Shown here one piece after another: positions 30,575-41,837 of a DNA stretch of 64,000 nt. Made by a program: the position numbers and the translations under genes. The notes below the pieces were generated by a model, which did not search any database, had not been told where the DNA came from, and saw nothing but the letters and a program-made list of their open reading frames with translations. The stretch comes from Linnemannia elongata (Eukaryota > Mortierellomycota > Mortierellomycetes > Mortierellales > Mortierellaceae). Location: contig JAXBDG010000015.1 of assembly GCA_036320915.1 (NCBI GenBank), positions 1,054,001-1,118,000 on the forward strand, given 5' to 3'. Every line of letters begins with the position of its first letter. Within the stretch, counting starts at the first letter, position 1.

Positions 30575-32675
30575 TCATGCGGTCGAACCACCCTCTCCCC
30601 TGGGTTGGTCTCCCAGTGAAGGTGATCGGTGGTACATTTCCTGCTCAATTGGCGTCAGTCTTGCCGTGCCCACCGCTGAACTGTCCACAGTAGTCGATGG
30701 CTGCTGCTGTTGCTGTTGCTGCCTCCTTGCCTCTGTCTGCTGATTGTAGTCTCTCCATTGTCTCGCAACCACTGCCTGATTGTAAATGGGTCCCTCAGGC
30801 CGAGGGAACCGCACTGGGATCATTGCCTTCCACCCTTTACCCATACATTGCTCCCAGTTCTGTCGATATCCCATGTCGTACAGTCGCTCGTTTCCTTGAT
30901 TAATCTCGCCTTCGCTTTTCGCCCATCCCTTCCGGAGACATGGCAACATTCCTTCCTCATGTGGCGTCGAATGATCCTCGATAGTCGTTCTGTTGACCAA
31001 AATCAGGCGGACATGGGTGATCGTAAACACCACAAGGGCGAAACCAAACACGCCAGCTATAACCATCCCGACGACTTGGGCTTGGTGCGCATAAGTCTAT
31101 GTCCAATAAAATAATGTCAATCAACAACACTGTGTTAGAATAAAACGCTCTTGCCGTTTTTCTTTGCTAGGTACAACTCAGCGTTGAGGCAATTGAATTC
31201 TTGCGATTTGATCACATAAAGGTAAGTGAAATGGCCTTACATCGTCAGGAAGCCGCAAGTAAAGGGGGATTAGAGAAGCCAAGATGAAGATGCAGTGCAC
31301 GGAGGTGTAAAAGACGAAAAGGACAAAAAATTTGTAGTTGTCCTGACCCACACAGTTGAGCACCCATGGACAATGACTATTAAAAAAAGGGATGCAAATA
31401 ACACTGCATTAGTAAGCGCAGACTACAACGAAAAGCCCGCGGGGGACATCCTGTCAAATAAAAAGGTCTCTAAAACGACAGCCTGCAATAGTTCGAAATT
31501 GAAAACATACTGGTCCATCTTCAGCACACAGCGCTTGCAGACACGGCAATGATGTGCTCTCTCAGGCTTGACTAGGCGTGCCAATTGACAACAGGAGAAA
31601 AGTGTATTAGTCTCCAGATATTCGAGAACATCGCGAGTCCTAGGCCAAAAGTAAGCAGGGAACGCTGTAGGATCCTTACTGTGTTGGCATTTGCTGCACC
31701 AGAGGGGGTGACTCTGAGCAGAGGGGTCTTCCGTGACATGGATGTATCCAGCTCTGTTGTTTTGTGCTCCTGGGATCAATACTCCAACGGAGCCGAGTGA
31801 TGACACTGAACCGGCAGATTTTGTTTGTGGATTAGCCAGTTCCTGCTCTGCAGCTTGTCCATGCTCCTGATCCTGAGACAGAGCTGGCTGTTGTTGTTGT
31901 TCTTGCGGTTGTAGTTGCTGAACGTAGAGTTGGGGTGTGGGCTGAAGCTATGAGGACATAGAAAGTGTGACGACGATGTTAGAAAAAATAAATGATCGGT
32001 GGATTCAGGCACGGTCCAGAGCACCAAAGCAAAAATGATACGCAACCCTGTGAACGGTGGGTGAAGGAATGATATCATCAAGTCAACTGAGAAAGATCGA
32101 AGCATCTTATTTTACCTCAGGGGTCACTCTTCCGGGGTCTGTCAGAACAACCATCGCATACGCCCAGAGCATCACAAAGAATGTAATATGATACAGCACC
32201 ATAAGGATAGCTATTCGTCAACGTTACAAGCAAACGATAGATAGAGGTGTCAGTTGTACTCTTCGGCGGATGTGGTGGTGGTTATAGGGGTAGATGCAAA
32301 GGGGTCATCATCGACCTATCATCTGCTACTCTGAAATGACCCACATGGTCAACAAGGGAGTGAACATATACCTCCAAGTGCAACTCTGTCGTCCCGAAGT
32401 AACCGTACTATGAAAAAGAGGAGCCAAGACGGAAAAAAAAACAAGGAGGTGGGGTCTGTCAGTCATTTTGTCTGTCTTTGGAAAGTTGGGTACTGAACGT
32501 TCAAGTGTGATTTTCTGACATGAAACGGAACGCGAGTTGTCTCTTTACCGCAGAGTGTGACGACGTAGACGTAGTAGCCGATGCCGATGAGTCCAAAGTA
32601 GAAGAGCGCAGGAAGGACAGTGATTACAAAAGGCACTGGCTTCCCTGACCGCATGTGTGCTGCTCGTATTCCCAT
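30575..32675 (-). CDS. DHHC palmitoyltransferase (Pfa3/ZDHHC2-15-like)
   Basis: Seven exons: 32675..32549, 32407..32372, 32210..32116, 31947..31680, 31571..31511, 31376..31241, 31096..30575; 414 aa. Order: two N-terminal membrane helices (PFVITVLPALFYFGLIGIGY; MVLYHITFFVMLWAYAMVVL), the TDPGRV motif, a Gln-rich loop, and the Cys-rich domain WCSKCQHIKPERAHHCRVC. Then [21 protein letters not shown] with the catalytic DHHC split by an intron (residues ~195-198), two further helices, a TTxE motif (NRTTIED) and a PaCCT-like YRQNWEQCMG. It attaches palmitate to Cys of target proteins. The fourth intron (31679..31572) keeps an open frame, so a naive reading would retain it. The tail is Gln-rich. Targets are unknown. 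Confidence 0.93.
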
Positions 32676-34062
32676 TGCTGTGAGTTAATGTGAATTGAGG
32701 GAAGAAGGTCGTAGTGTAACTTTGAAAGAGACAGTGGCGTTGAATGAGGTCGACTTTTTGCGCAGGCGGAATGGAGACTTTGAACAAGAAGAGCTGACGT
32801 GAAGGCTCGTGATGAGTGTTGAGAGAGTGGAGAGGGTGAGAATAAGGAGGGGTGTGGATGGGAGAAAAGGGAAGAGAGCGTGGATTCAAGTAAAGAAGGG
32901 TGAAGAGCGATGAAGGAAAAGAAGAAGAAAGAAAAAGAGCCAAGCCAGGAAACAGAAGCAGGAACAACGTTGTTTGAGAGTCGAAAAGGTAAAAATACAA
33001 ATTTCGATGCGTTCATTCTTTCGTGCGTTGACAGCTCAGCCTCGCTCCTTTGTAGCCCTTTTGGGCATCCTTTATCTCCTGAGAGAGCGACCTCCTTTAT
33101 CTCTCTCTCTCTCTCCCTCTCTCTCTCTCACTCCCTCACTCTATCCTTGACAATCCGTTTTTTCCACGCGTTCAACGATCAAGTTCCGATCATCAGGAGA
33201 ACCAATTGATCATTTGGGCTCGCACTACCATCATCCACGACTTATTGATCAAAACGCTTATCAGTTTCATAATGTATGCTACCGACGCCGTATGCTTGAA
33301 GGTCACGTCAATGCAGAAGGTAGCGTAGAGAAGATAATGTCTGGATATTTTGATAGTCGAAGACGTGACATAGAAGGGAAAGCGCCATCAACAATGGTAC
33401 TAGCTTGCATGAATACCTCTGAATGAACTCCCCATTGGCCTGGCACCCCGCTGTTCCACATTTCCCACACTTTTCAATACAACGCTGCCCTTTGCACATA
33501 TAACCAGAAGCATCTCGTTTCTCGTTCAATAGCAAGGACAACGAACTTTACTGAGACAAAGCAGTAGGTTCAGTGAGGACAGTGTGGGAAAAGAAAGCAT
33601 TATCGATAAAGTACGAAATCATGATTGGACCTCCTGTCCGTGTGGGTTATCTTTCTTTCTAGTCTCCTGGTTGCTCGGCTCGATGTGCAAACCAGTCATG
33701 GGTGGGTCCTTGACCTGCGCAAAAGAGATCGATCGCTCCTCTCTTGTTCGGGTCGGACAGTTCCCTTTCCTTTCATTTATGCAAACCCAACGCCCTCCCT
33801 TTGGGCACCTCCTTGTTCTGCTGGCCCTTCCCATTGCGTTTGGCTGTTGCACACTGTGCTCATCTATTTATTTCTTCCTCCTCCTCTTCCTCCTCCACAT
33901 TTTACTTCTGTTCCATTCCTCTTTCTTTTCTTTTCATTCATTCATTCATTCATTCAATTCTTCAACACAGCACACTCATCTCTCACCTTCACAACAACCT
34001 CCCTCTTTCAACTCACTCACCCACTACTCAGAACCTCACACCTCTCACGCGTCTCGCAGACT
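32676..34062. promoter_or_regulatory. Divergent region palmitoyltransferase / paraoxonase 1
   Basis: About 1.4 kb. CT-rich repeats lie at 33090-33135. From about 33085 onward the sequence is duplicated upstream of the second paraoxonase gene. A TTCA microsatellite lies at about 33935-33955, and a CT/CA-rich leader leads to ATG 34063. Confidence 0.5.
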
Positions 34063-35760
34063 ATGGCTACTAAAAACCCCACAAACCTCAAGGAGTCATC
34101 CACATCCGGTCCTACCACCAAGTCCACCAAGCCAGCCGTCCCCAACGCGACAAAGAAGAACTACATTCGTGTCGGTGTAGCAATCGTCGCCATCACTGTG
34201 GCCCTCACCCAAAACTTCTTCCGTACCGCCTCCACAGACCTGGGTCTCTTCCTCGGTGACATCCAACCCTTCAACACTGCAGGCTGTGAAGTCGTCCCCG
34301 GTGGATTGGAAGCCTGCGAGGATATCCATCTCCATCGTGAGTCTGGATTAGCGTTTATGACTTGTGGTCATGCTGAGGCGAGGAAGGATTGGTTCCCACC
34401 CATGGCCAAGTTGAATGCCTCAGCCGATGATATTGCTTTCCAGGATAAGTTTGTTATCTACAACGTTGCTGTACGATTTCTGATTTCTTTTTTTTTTTTT
34501 CTTTCTTGTGGGTTTTTGTGTGATTGTGAAAGTGAGAGTGAGAAACAGAGACAGATATGCATATGCATGAATGAGAATCGCCTACTGACCAAGTGATAAC
34601 TCACAACGAACTATTCTCCTTCTGCCGCACATACCCCTGTGTAATAATACAGACAGGAAAATACGAAGAGATGGAGCTGGCAGGTCTGCCAAAGGGCACC
34701 GACCGTGTTTTCCACGGTCTGGGTATCCACGAACGATCTCCCACCGAGCTGACCATCTTTGCTGTAAACCATCGTCGAGGCGGGAGTGTGATTGAGGTGC
34801 TCGAATACACGATTGGTGATAAGGTTGTCCAGTACAAGGAAACCATCCGCCATGAGTTGATCCACACTCCTAATGATATCCTTGCGACGGGTCCTCGGTC
34901 GTTTTATGTCACGAACGATCACAAGTACAAGTCTGGCGCCAACCGCGAGTTCGAAGGTATAGTGCAATGTTATGAAGTTGATGGAGGAAGAGGGAAGGGG
35001 TTTCTAACGGAAATGATCGAAACCTAGTAATGCATGTTTTTTTTTGTTTACGAACAACAAGGCTGGGGGGTTGTTAATTTTGTCGTGTGCTGTCTGTCCC
35101 CTTTGTCTTTTCCTTGCGCCCGATGATGCATTAGAGCGAAAACGTTATTTTGTTGAACCATCATCCGTCTTGTTTTTCTATTCTCCTAACCGGCTTTGCA
35201 TTCTCTCTCATGCTAAAAAAAACATAGAATTGCTGAGAAGACCGTTGAGTAATGTGATCTACTACTCGCCCGAAAGCACACACATCGCTTACGACCACGT
35301 CGCCTCCGCCAACGGTATCACATCCAACAGCGACCAATCCCTTATCTACCTCTCCGCCTGTCACGGCGCAGGCCTCCACATCCTCCGCGCCACACCCGAC
35401 CACACCCTCGTTGAACAAGAGTATATCAAATTGGACTTTTATAACGATAACCCATCCTATGACCCCGACACGGATTCGGTGTTTGTGACAGGACATGTTA
35501 AGCCCTTGACGCTGACCATGGGCTTGAAGAGGAAGGGTGTCCAATTGGATGGACCTTCCAAGATTGTCAAGATTTCGAAGGATGTGGTTAGTGGTGGACA
35601 TAAGGTGGAGACGGTGTTGGAGGATGATGGAGGGTTGATTTCGACAGGTACGGTGTCGGCTGTGGATCGGAAGCGAGGGGTGATGTTGGTCGGGACTGCG
35701 TTCTCGAACCGTGGGGTTGTTCGATGCCCCATCCCTCAAGGCGCGTAGTTTTTGAGTTTA
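33085..35760 (+). repeat. Tandem segmental duplication, unit 1
   Basis: Direct repeat of about 2.7 kb, matching 35850-38600. It includes about 1 kb upstream sequence, the whole paraoxonase-like gene and the 3' flank. Identity is patchy upstream and very high around the start codon, exon 1 and intron 1. Confidence 0.88.
34063..35748 (+). CDS. Paraoxonase/arylesterase-like lactonase, copy 1
   Basis: Exons 34063..34470, 34653..34956 and 35228..35748 give 410 aa. A hydrophobic segment at about residues 33-50 (VGVAIVAITVALTQNFF) is a signal anchor. The rest is a six-bladed propeller of the PON family: CEDIHLHRESGLAFMTCG holds the Glu-Asp calcium ligands, FHGLGIHE the His of the active site, TPNDILATGPRSFYVTNDH and ANGIT the Asn ligands, and YNDNPSYDPDTDSVF the late Asp/Asn pair. 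YYSPES, GTAFSNRGVVRCP and the length also fit. Known members hydrolyse lactones and aryl esters with Ca2+. The substrate here is unknown. Likely location is the secretory pathway or cell surface with a luminal catalytic domain (inference). It is tandem with an almost identical copy. Confidence 0.9.
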
Positions 35761-36920
35761 GCTGTCTTGTGGGTGCCTCGCGTTGAGATATCATTAAAGA
35801 ACCTTAACCTGCTCTAAAGAGATAGTTCAACCAGTGAAATTGTGAGAGAAGCCTCCTTTATATATTTCTCCCTTCCCCTATCTCCACTCCTTTGGCGGTC
35901 GATTTTCTCCACACGTTGTGCGATCAAGTTTCGATCATCAGGAGAACCAATTGATCATTTATGCGCAGAGAACTCGCACCACCATCACCCTCGACTGATT
36001 GATAAAAACGCTTATCAGTTTCATTATATATGCACCCGATGCTGGCTACTTGAAGGTCACGTCAATAAAAAAGTAACGTATAGTAGATGATGTCTTGCAC
36101 GTTTTTGGGGTCGAAGACGTGGCATTGAAGGGAAGGCATCATTGACAAACAAATGGGTAGTACTAGCATTCAAGAAAACCTTCGAATGGATTCCCCATTG
36201 ACCGCGAATGGCCTGGCACCTCGTTGTACCACATTTCCCACACTTTTCGATACGATGCTGACCTTTGCGCATATAACCCGAAGCATCTCGTTGCTCGTTC
36301 AATGGCAAGGACAACGACCTTTACTGAGGCATAGCAGTTGGTCCAGGAAGGAAGGTGTGGGAAAAGAAGGCATTATCGACAAAGTACGAAATCATGATTG
36401 AGGTCCCCTGTCTGTGCAAGAGTAGTATGGCTTACCTTACTTTCTTGTCTCCTGGTTGCTCGGCTCCATGTGTAAACCAGTCATGGGCGGACCCTTGACG
36501 TGCGCAAAAGAGATCGATCACCTCTTTCTTGTTCGGCTAGTGCAACTCCGGTTGCCGGGAATTATCCTTTGTGCAAACACCCCCAGCCTCATTCCAACCT
36601 GAAAGAAAAATTGCCTGGTCGTTTTTCAAAAAAGGAAATTTACATAGTAACGACCAACCCTCTCGATTGGGTACCCGCTCTGCTGGTCCTTCCCTTACGC
36701 TCGGTTCCGGTTCCTGCACAATACGCTCATCTATTTATTCTTCCTCCTCCAGCTTTACATCCATCTTTTCTTCTATTCTTCCTTGTCTTTCCTTTGTGTG
36801 CACTTGATTCCTCAATACAGCACACTCATCTCTCACCTTCACAACAACCTCCCTCTTTCAACTCACTCACCCACTCACCCACTACTCAGAACTTCACACC
36901 TCTCACGCGTCTCACAGACT
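35749..36920. promoter_or_regulatory. Region between the two paraoxonase genes
   Basis: About 1.2 kb, mostly the duplicated upstream segment of gene 2. The last ~100 bases before ATG 36921 are almost identical to those before ATG 34063; farther upstream the two promoters have diverged strongly. Confidence 0.55.
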
Positions 36921-38600
36921 ATGGCTACTAAAAACCCCACAAACCTCAAGGAGTCATCCACATCCGGTCCTACCACCAAGTCCACCAAGTCCACCAAGCC
37001 AGCCGTCCCCAACGCGACAAAGAAGAACTACATTCGTGTCGGTGTAGCAATCGTCGCCATCACTGTGGCCCTCACCCAAAACTTCTTCCGTACCGCCTCC
37101 ACAGATCTGGGTCTCTTCCTCGGTGACATCCAACCCTTCAACACTGCAGGCTGTGAAGTCGTCCCCGGTGGATTGGAGGCCTGCGAGGATATCCATCTCC
37201 ATCGTGAGTCTGGATTAGCGTTTATGACTTGTGGTCATGCTGAGGCGAGGAAGGATTGGTTCCCACCCATGGTCAAGTTGAATGCCTCAGCCGATGATAT
37301 TGCTTTCCAGGATAAGTTTGTTATCTACAACGTTGCTGTACGATTTCTGATTTCTTTTTTTTTTTTCTTTCTTGTGGGTTTTTGTGAGATTGTGAAAGTG
37401 AAAGTGAGAAACAGAGACAGATATGCATATGCATGAATGAGAATCGCCTACTGACCAATTGATAACCCACAACGAACTATTCTCCTTCTGCCGCACATAA
37501 CCCTGTGTAATAATACAGACAGGAAAGTACGAAGAGATGGGGCTGGCAGGTCTGCCAAAGGGCACCGACCGTGTTTTCCACGGTCTGGGTGTTTACGAAC
37601 GGTCCCCCACCGAGCTGACCATCTTTGCTGTGAACCATCGTCGAGGCGGGAGTGTGATCGAGGTGCTCGAATACACGATTGGTGATAAGGTTGTCCAGTA
37701 CAAGGAAACCATCCGCCATGAGTTGATCCATACTCCTAATGACATCCTTGCGACGGGTCCTCGGTCGTTTTATGTCACGAACGATCACAAGTACAAGTAT
37801 GGTTACAAGCGCGACTTTGAAGGTATAGTGCAATGTTATGAAGTTGATGGAAGAAGAGGGAAAGAGTTTCTTACAGAAATGTTCGAAACCTAGTAGTGTC
37901 CCCCCTTTTTTTTTGTTTACGGGCTGCAGGACTGGGGTGTAGTTTATTTTGTCGTGTGTTGTCGCCCGACGATGCATTAGAAAGAAACCATTATGTCCTA
38001 ACCATTTTTCGTTTTTTTCTCGTCCCAAAAACATACTAAAACGATGAATAGAATGGCTGAGAAGATCGTCGGGTAATGTGATCTACTACTCGCCTGAAAG
38101 TACACACGTCGCTTACGACCACGTCGCCTCCGCCAACGGTATCACATCCAACGGCGACCAGTCCCTCATCTACCTCTCTGCCTGTTACGGCACAGGCCTC
38201 CACATCCTCCGCGCCACACCCGACCACACCCTCGTTGAACAGGAATATATCAAATTGGACTTTTATAATGACAACCCGTCCTATGACCCCGACACGGATT
38301 CGGTGTTCATGACAGGACATGTTAAGCCCTTGACGATGGTGATGGGCTTGAGGAAGAAGGGTGTTCAGTTGAATGGACCTTCCAAGATTGTCAAGATTTC
38401 GAAGGATGTGGTTAGTGGTGGACATAAGGTGGAGACGGTGTTGGAGGATGATGGAGGGTTGATTTCGACGGGTTCGGTGTCGGCTGTGGATCAAAAGCGA
38501 GGGGTGATGTTGGTCGGGACTGCGTTCTCGAACCGTGGGGTTGTTCGATGCCCCATCCCCCAAGGCGCGTAGTAGATCTAGTTTTATAGTTTGCAGTCTC
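35850..38600 (+). repeat. Tandem segmental duplication, unit 2
   Basis: Second copy of the duplication described for 33085-35760, in direct orientation. Its promoter part contains extra sequence around 36590-36680 not seen in unit 1. Confidence 0.88.
36921..38572 (+). CDS. Paraoxonase/arylesterase-like lactonase, copy 2
   Basis: Exons 36921..37337, 37519..37822 and 38052..38572 give 413 aa, with the same domains and putative calcium and active-site residues as copy 1. It has one extra Lys-Ser-Thr unit (a 9-base tandem repeat) near residue 18. Differences concentrate downstream: VYERSPTE for IHERSPTE, YKYGYKRDFE for YKSGANREFE, EWLRRSSG for ELLRRPLS, CYGTGLHI for CHGAGLHI, and MVMGLRKKG for TMGLKRKG. 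No disruption is seen, so both genes look functional. Splice sites are conserved between copies, which supports the exon model. Confidence 0.9.
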
Positions 38601-40930
38601 GTTTTCACAGGGCACCTCGTGTTGAGTTATTATTAAAGGACCCTTAACCCACTCCAAAGAGAAATGCCTTGGGTTAAACCAGAGAAAGTTGTGATGTCGC
38701 TGATTGGTCAACCAAAAGGTTTACCCGATGAACTGAAGGAGAAAAAAAAAACATGTTGGTCGATGGGAGTGCAACGAAGCTAGGAAGATAATAGAGGGGT
38801 TAGACTCACCAGGATTTTACGACGCCCTTTTTTTATTGAACGCCTACCATCCCGGGATTTAGATGCATGTTCATCCTGGTAACCCTGTCATCCTCTCATA
38901 TATCACCAGGATCATCGTCAGAGATTTTATAGAAAAAAGAAGGAGAAGAGAAAAAAAAAAACAAAGGGTACTGTCATCCGTGGTACGGTCTTTAGTGGAG
39001 GTGTTTCCGGACAGACATGATTGTTGCGCAAAGGCGCTCATCTCCTTCTTTCCCACCTCTTCTTCTATGGAGAGGTGTGAAAAACGCATGTGTAGGCAGA
39101 CCGAGCAAGAAGGTTGAAATTGCGTGTGACCTATTGCATATCGATTAGACGGCGAATCAAATTCATAGCGTTCGGAGGCTAAGAACGAACAAAAAAGAAT
39201 GAGGAAAGCAATAGTCGAGATATGTTTAAATTGGGTAAAGTGCAACAGAAATAGTGAGCGGTGATAGAAAACGATTGACCTTGCAGCAAAATAGGAACAA
39301 AAAGAACAAAAGGAAGAACCAAAGAAAAAAAAATATGTCGATGTGGGTGATAGTCTATGAGGGAAGTTCATGTGTCTCCTTACCTTTGCCCACTTTCCCT
39401 TTCTATTCCTCCTCGGCAGAAACGGTGTCCGCCCTCCTTCAGACTCGTTATCAGATCGTATGGCAGATGGACTCTTCTTTTGGCAGTGATACAGGACTCA
39501 CCCCTGCTTCGTGAGAACAGCCGTAACCATGGAAACATCCATCCTTCTCTTGTCTAATTCCTCTTCTCCTCTTCTCTTACGCCTCCCCGCCTTATCCATG
39601 CCGACCGTGAGTCCATGGAAGCCACCTTGATTGGAAGAGCGAGAGAAAAGCAAGCACAACATCACAAAACTCAAATAGCCAAAGCAACAACAAAAAAAAA
39701 AAAAGTAGACGCTCTCAAATATCTCTCTCTGTCTTTTGCGTTTATGGTTTTCTTTTCACTTCATGTGCCTCATTTCTTCATCTTCACCCAATCGCTCAAT
39801 TGCATTTTCCCGTCTATGTCCTTGTCAACCCTGGAAATGGCGATCTTTTTATGTGTGTGCTGGTGGTATGGTATGGTGTGGTTCGGTGGACGGGGCGCAC
39901 TGAGAGAGGATTGGAAGAGAAAGAGAAACGTTACCAAAAACGACTAACAAATAGCAAGGACGCAAATCAACAAACACAAAACAACCTGCACAAGAAAAAA
40001 AAAAGTCAATGCTCTCGTCCCTCTAACTCTTTTTTTGCCTACACTTCCATTTGACGCTTCTTTTTTTCAGGAAGGGGGAACAGAAGGGGAAGGGGGGGGG
40101 GTGGCTATAGATGGCAGGGGTAAGTTAGTAGGGAGTGCACATAGAAGCTAAGGACCAGGGGTTAAGCAGAAGGAAGGTGTGGTTAAGATAGAAAGAAATG
40201 TGCACTGTGTCCACATGGGCTGAATTGGACATAAGCAAACGGTAATTTTTTTATTTTTTTATTTTTTCATTTTTTCATTTTTTTCCCCGTCATAACGTTT
40301 ACCCAGAAACAGGCGATTACAAATAAACGAACAAACAGGAGTGCTTCCAGCCCTCTCCTGCTCCTCAGTTCCTGCTCCTGTACTGCGCGATACTGGTGAA
40401 ATGGTTTCCCCTCCTTTCTCTCTTTCTGCCTTTACGCGTTTTTGAGGCTAGTTAGGGAAAAGGAGGACGCGTAACGGCAAAAATAGTGGAAGGGGAGGAG
40501 TGAGATGTTCTCGAAGCGTCCTTTTCTTCATTTCAGTTTGTCCGAATGGGCGAAAGGGGGTTTTTTTGAGGATAAACGCACAATTAAAAAAGCAAAACAC
40601 CCCGACAAATTGAAAAACAAGGGAGAGAAAAAGAAGAAAAAAAAAAGTGGGGAGGGGGATCGAAAAAGAGAAAAAGATGCGCAGACACCAGGTGGACAAT
40701 TCATAACAAAAAAGAAGAAACATAAAAGTGATGACGAGGCAAGATCGACATTTTTTGTGTTTTTTTTTTTTTTTTTTTTTTTTTTTCTTTTAAGGGATTG
40801 ATCTGACAAAGACAAAAGAGACAGACATTCATCAGTTCCGATAATGCAACAAGAAACAAGAAACGAGAGACAGCGACTCTCATTTCTGATCAAAATCAGT
40901 GGACAAATATGTCTCGCGTTTTAAAAGAGG

Positions 40931-41010
40931 GAGAGAGAGAGGGAGAGAGGGAGAGAGAGAGGGAGAGAGGGAGAGAGAGAGGGAGAGAGGGAGAGAGAGA
41001 GAGGGGGAGG
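40931..41010 (+). repeat. Higher-order GA repeat, period 20
   Basis: Three exact 20-base units (40931, 40951, 40971), each GAGAGAGAGA plus GGGAGAGAGG, and a degenerate fourth. This is more regular than plain (GA)n. Confidence 0.9.
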
Positions 41011-41242
41011 GAGAGCATGGGAGGCTAAGCAAGAAATGGAAGTCAGGAAATAAAAAGACGAGTAACGGATGAATTGCCCTTGCCTCCACTGCCTGGTTAT
41101 GAGAATACAGAAAATGGATCGGGAAGAACCTATCGTCTTTTTCATAATTACAAATCGATCAATCCATAATATCAATTCAAGGTTGTTGAATTGCCGCTAC
41201 TTTGTTGTTATTGTTGTTGTTATTGCTTGTGTATGCGTGTAT

Positions 41243-41246
<4 letters not shown>

Positions 41247-41282
<36 letters not shown>
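41247..41282 (+). repeat. (GA)n microsatellite
   Basis: An uninterrupted GA run of about 18 units followed by an A run. Confidence 0.9.
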
Positions 41283-41286
<4 letters not shown>

Positions 41287-41493
41287 AAAAGAGAGAGTGA
41301 GTGAGTACCCTCTTGCTCCTGTTCGCTTGCACAAAGTTACTCCTTTTGGGCATCATGTCCGCTGCTTTTATCCTTCGTACTCTTTCTCTGCCTGCCTCTC
41401 ACTTCTCCAACCTTCTTTTTTTGCTTTCGTACTCTCTTTTACCCAGCTGCTGTTGTTGCTCAGCTCCCTCTCGCTTCTATTCCTAACGACAAA

Positions 41494-41500
41494 TATAAAA
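41494..41500 (+). promoter_or_regulatory. TATA box candidate for the ABC transporter
   Basis: TATAAAA in the only AT-rich patch of a CT-rich leader, 338 bases before ATG 41838. The distance implies a long leader; a CGCAG just before the ATG may be the acceptor of a leader intron. Confidence 0.45.
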
Positions 41501-41837
41501 AGGTGTCCCTTACCCTAGTTTCTTATCCTCCTTTACCTCTTTTTTTTTTCTTTCTTTTTTCTTTCTCATTCACCTCAGTCCTCTCCTTCTTCATCCACCA
41601 TCTCAACATTCGCTTTGTTGTTGATCTCCTCCTCTCCCCTTTCATTCGTGTCCAACCGAGGTCGTAAACACACACTCCCTTCCCACTTCGCCCTATTCTC
41701 TACCTCTCCACTTTACCCCGGATAAACTCACCCTCTCCCTCCCCCTCTCCTCTCAACTCTTAATACATATACTCAACAACAACCGGATACCCCTATCCTT
41801 ACCCTTACCTTCACCTTAACCCTTGTCTATTCGCAGT

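Larger units (their letters stand above)
38573..41837. other. Gene desert with microsatellites
   Basis: About 3.3 kb without a supportable gene, tRNA or element. It contains an A-rich region (38930-38960), T-rich runs (40240-40280), a T27 tract at 40760-40786, the GA repeats listed below, and a long CT-rich leader (41520-41830) before the ABC transporter. Open frames are short or low-complexity. A non-coding RNA cannot be excluded. Confidence 0.5.
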
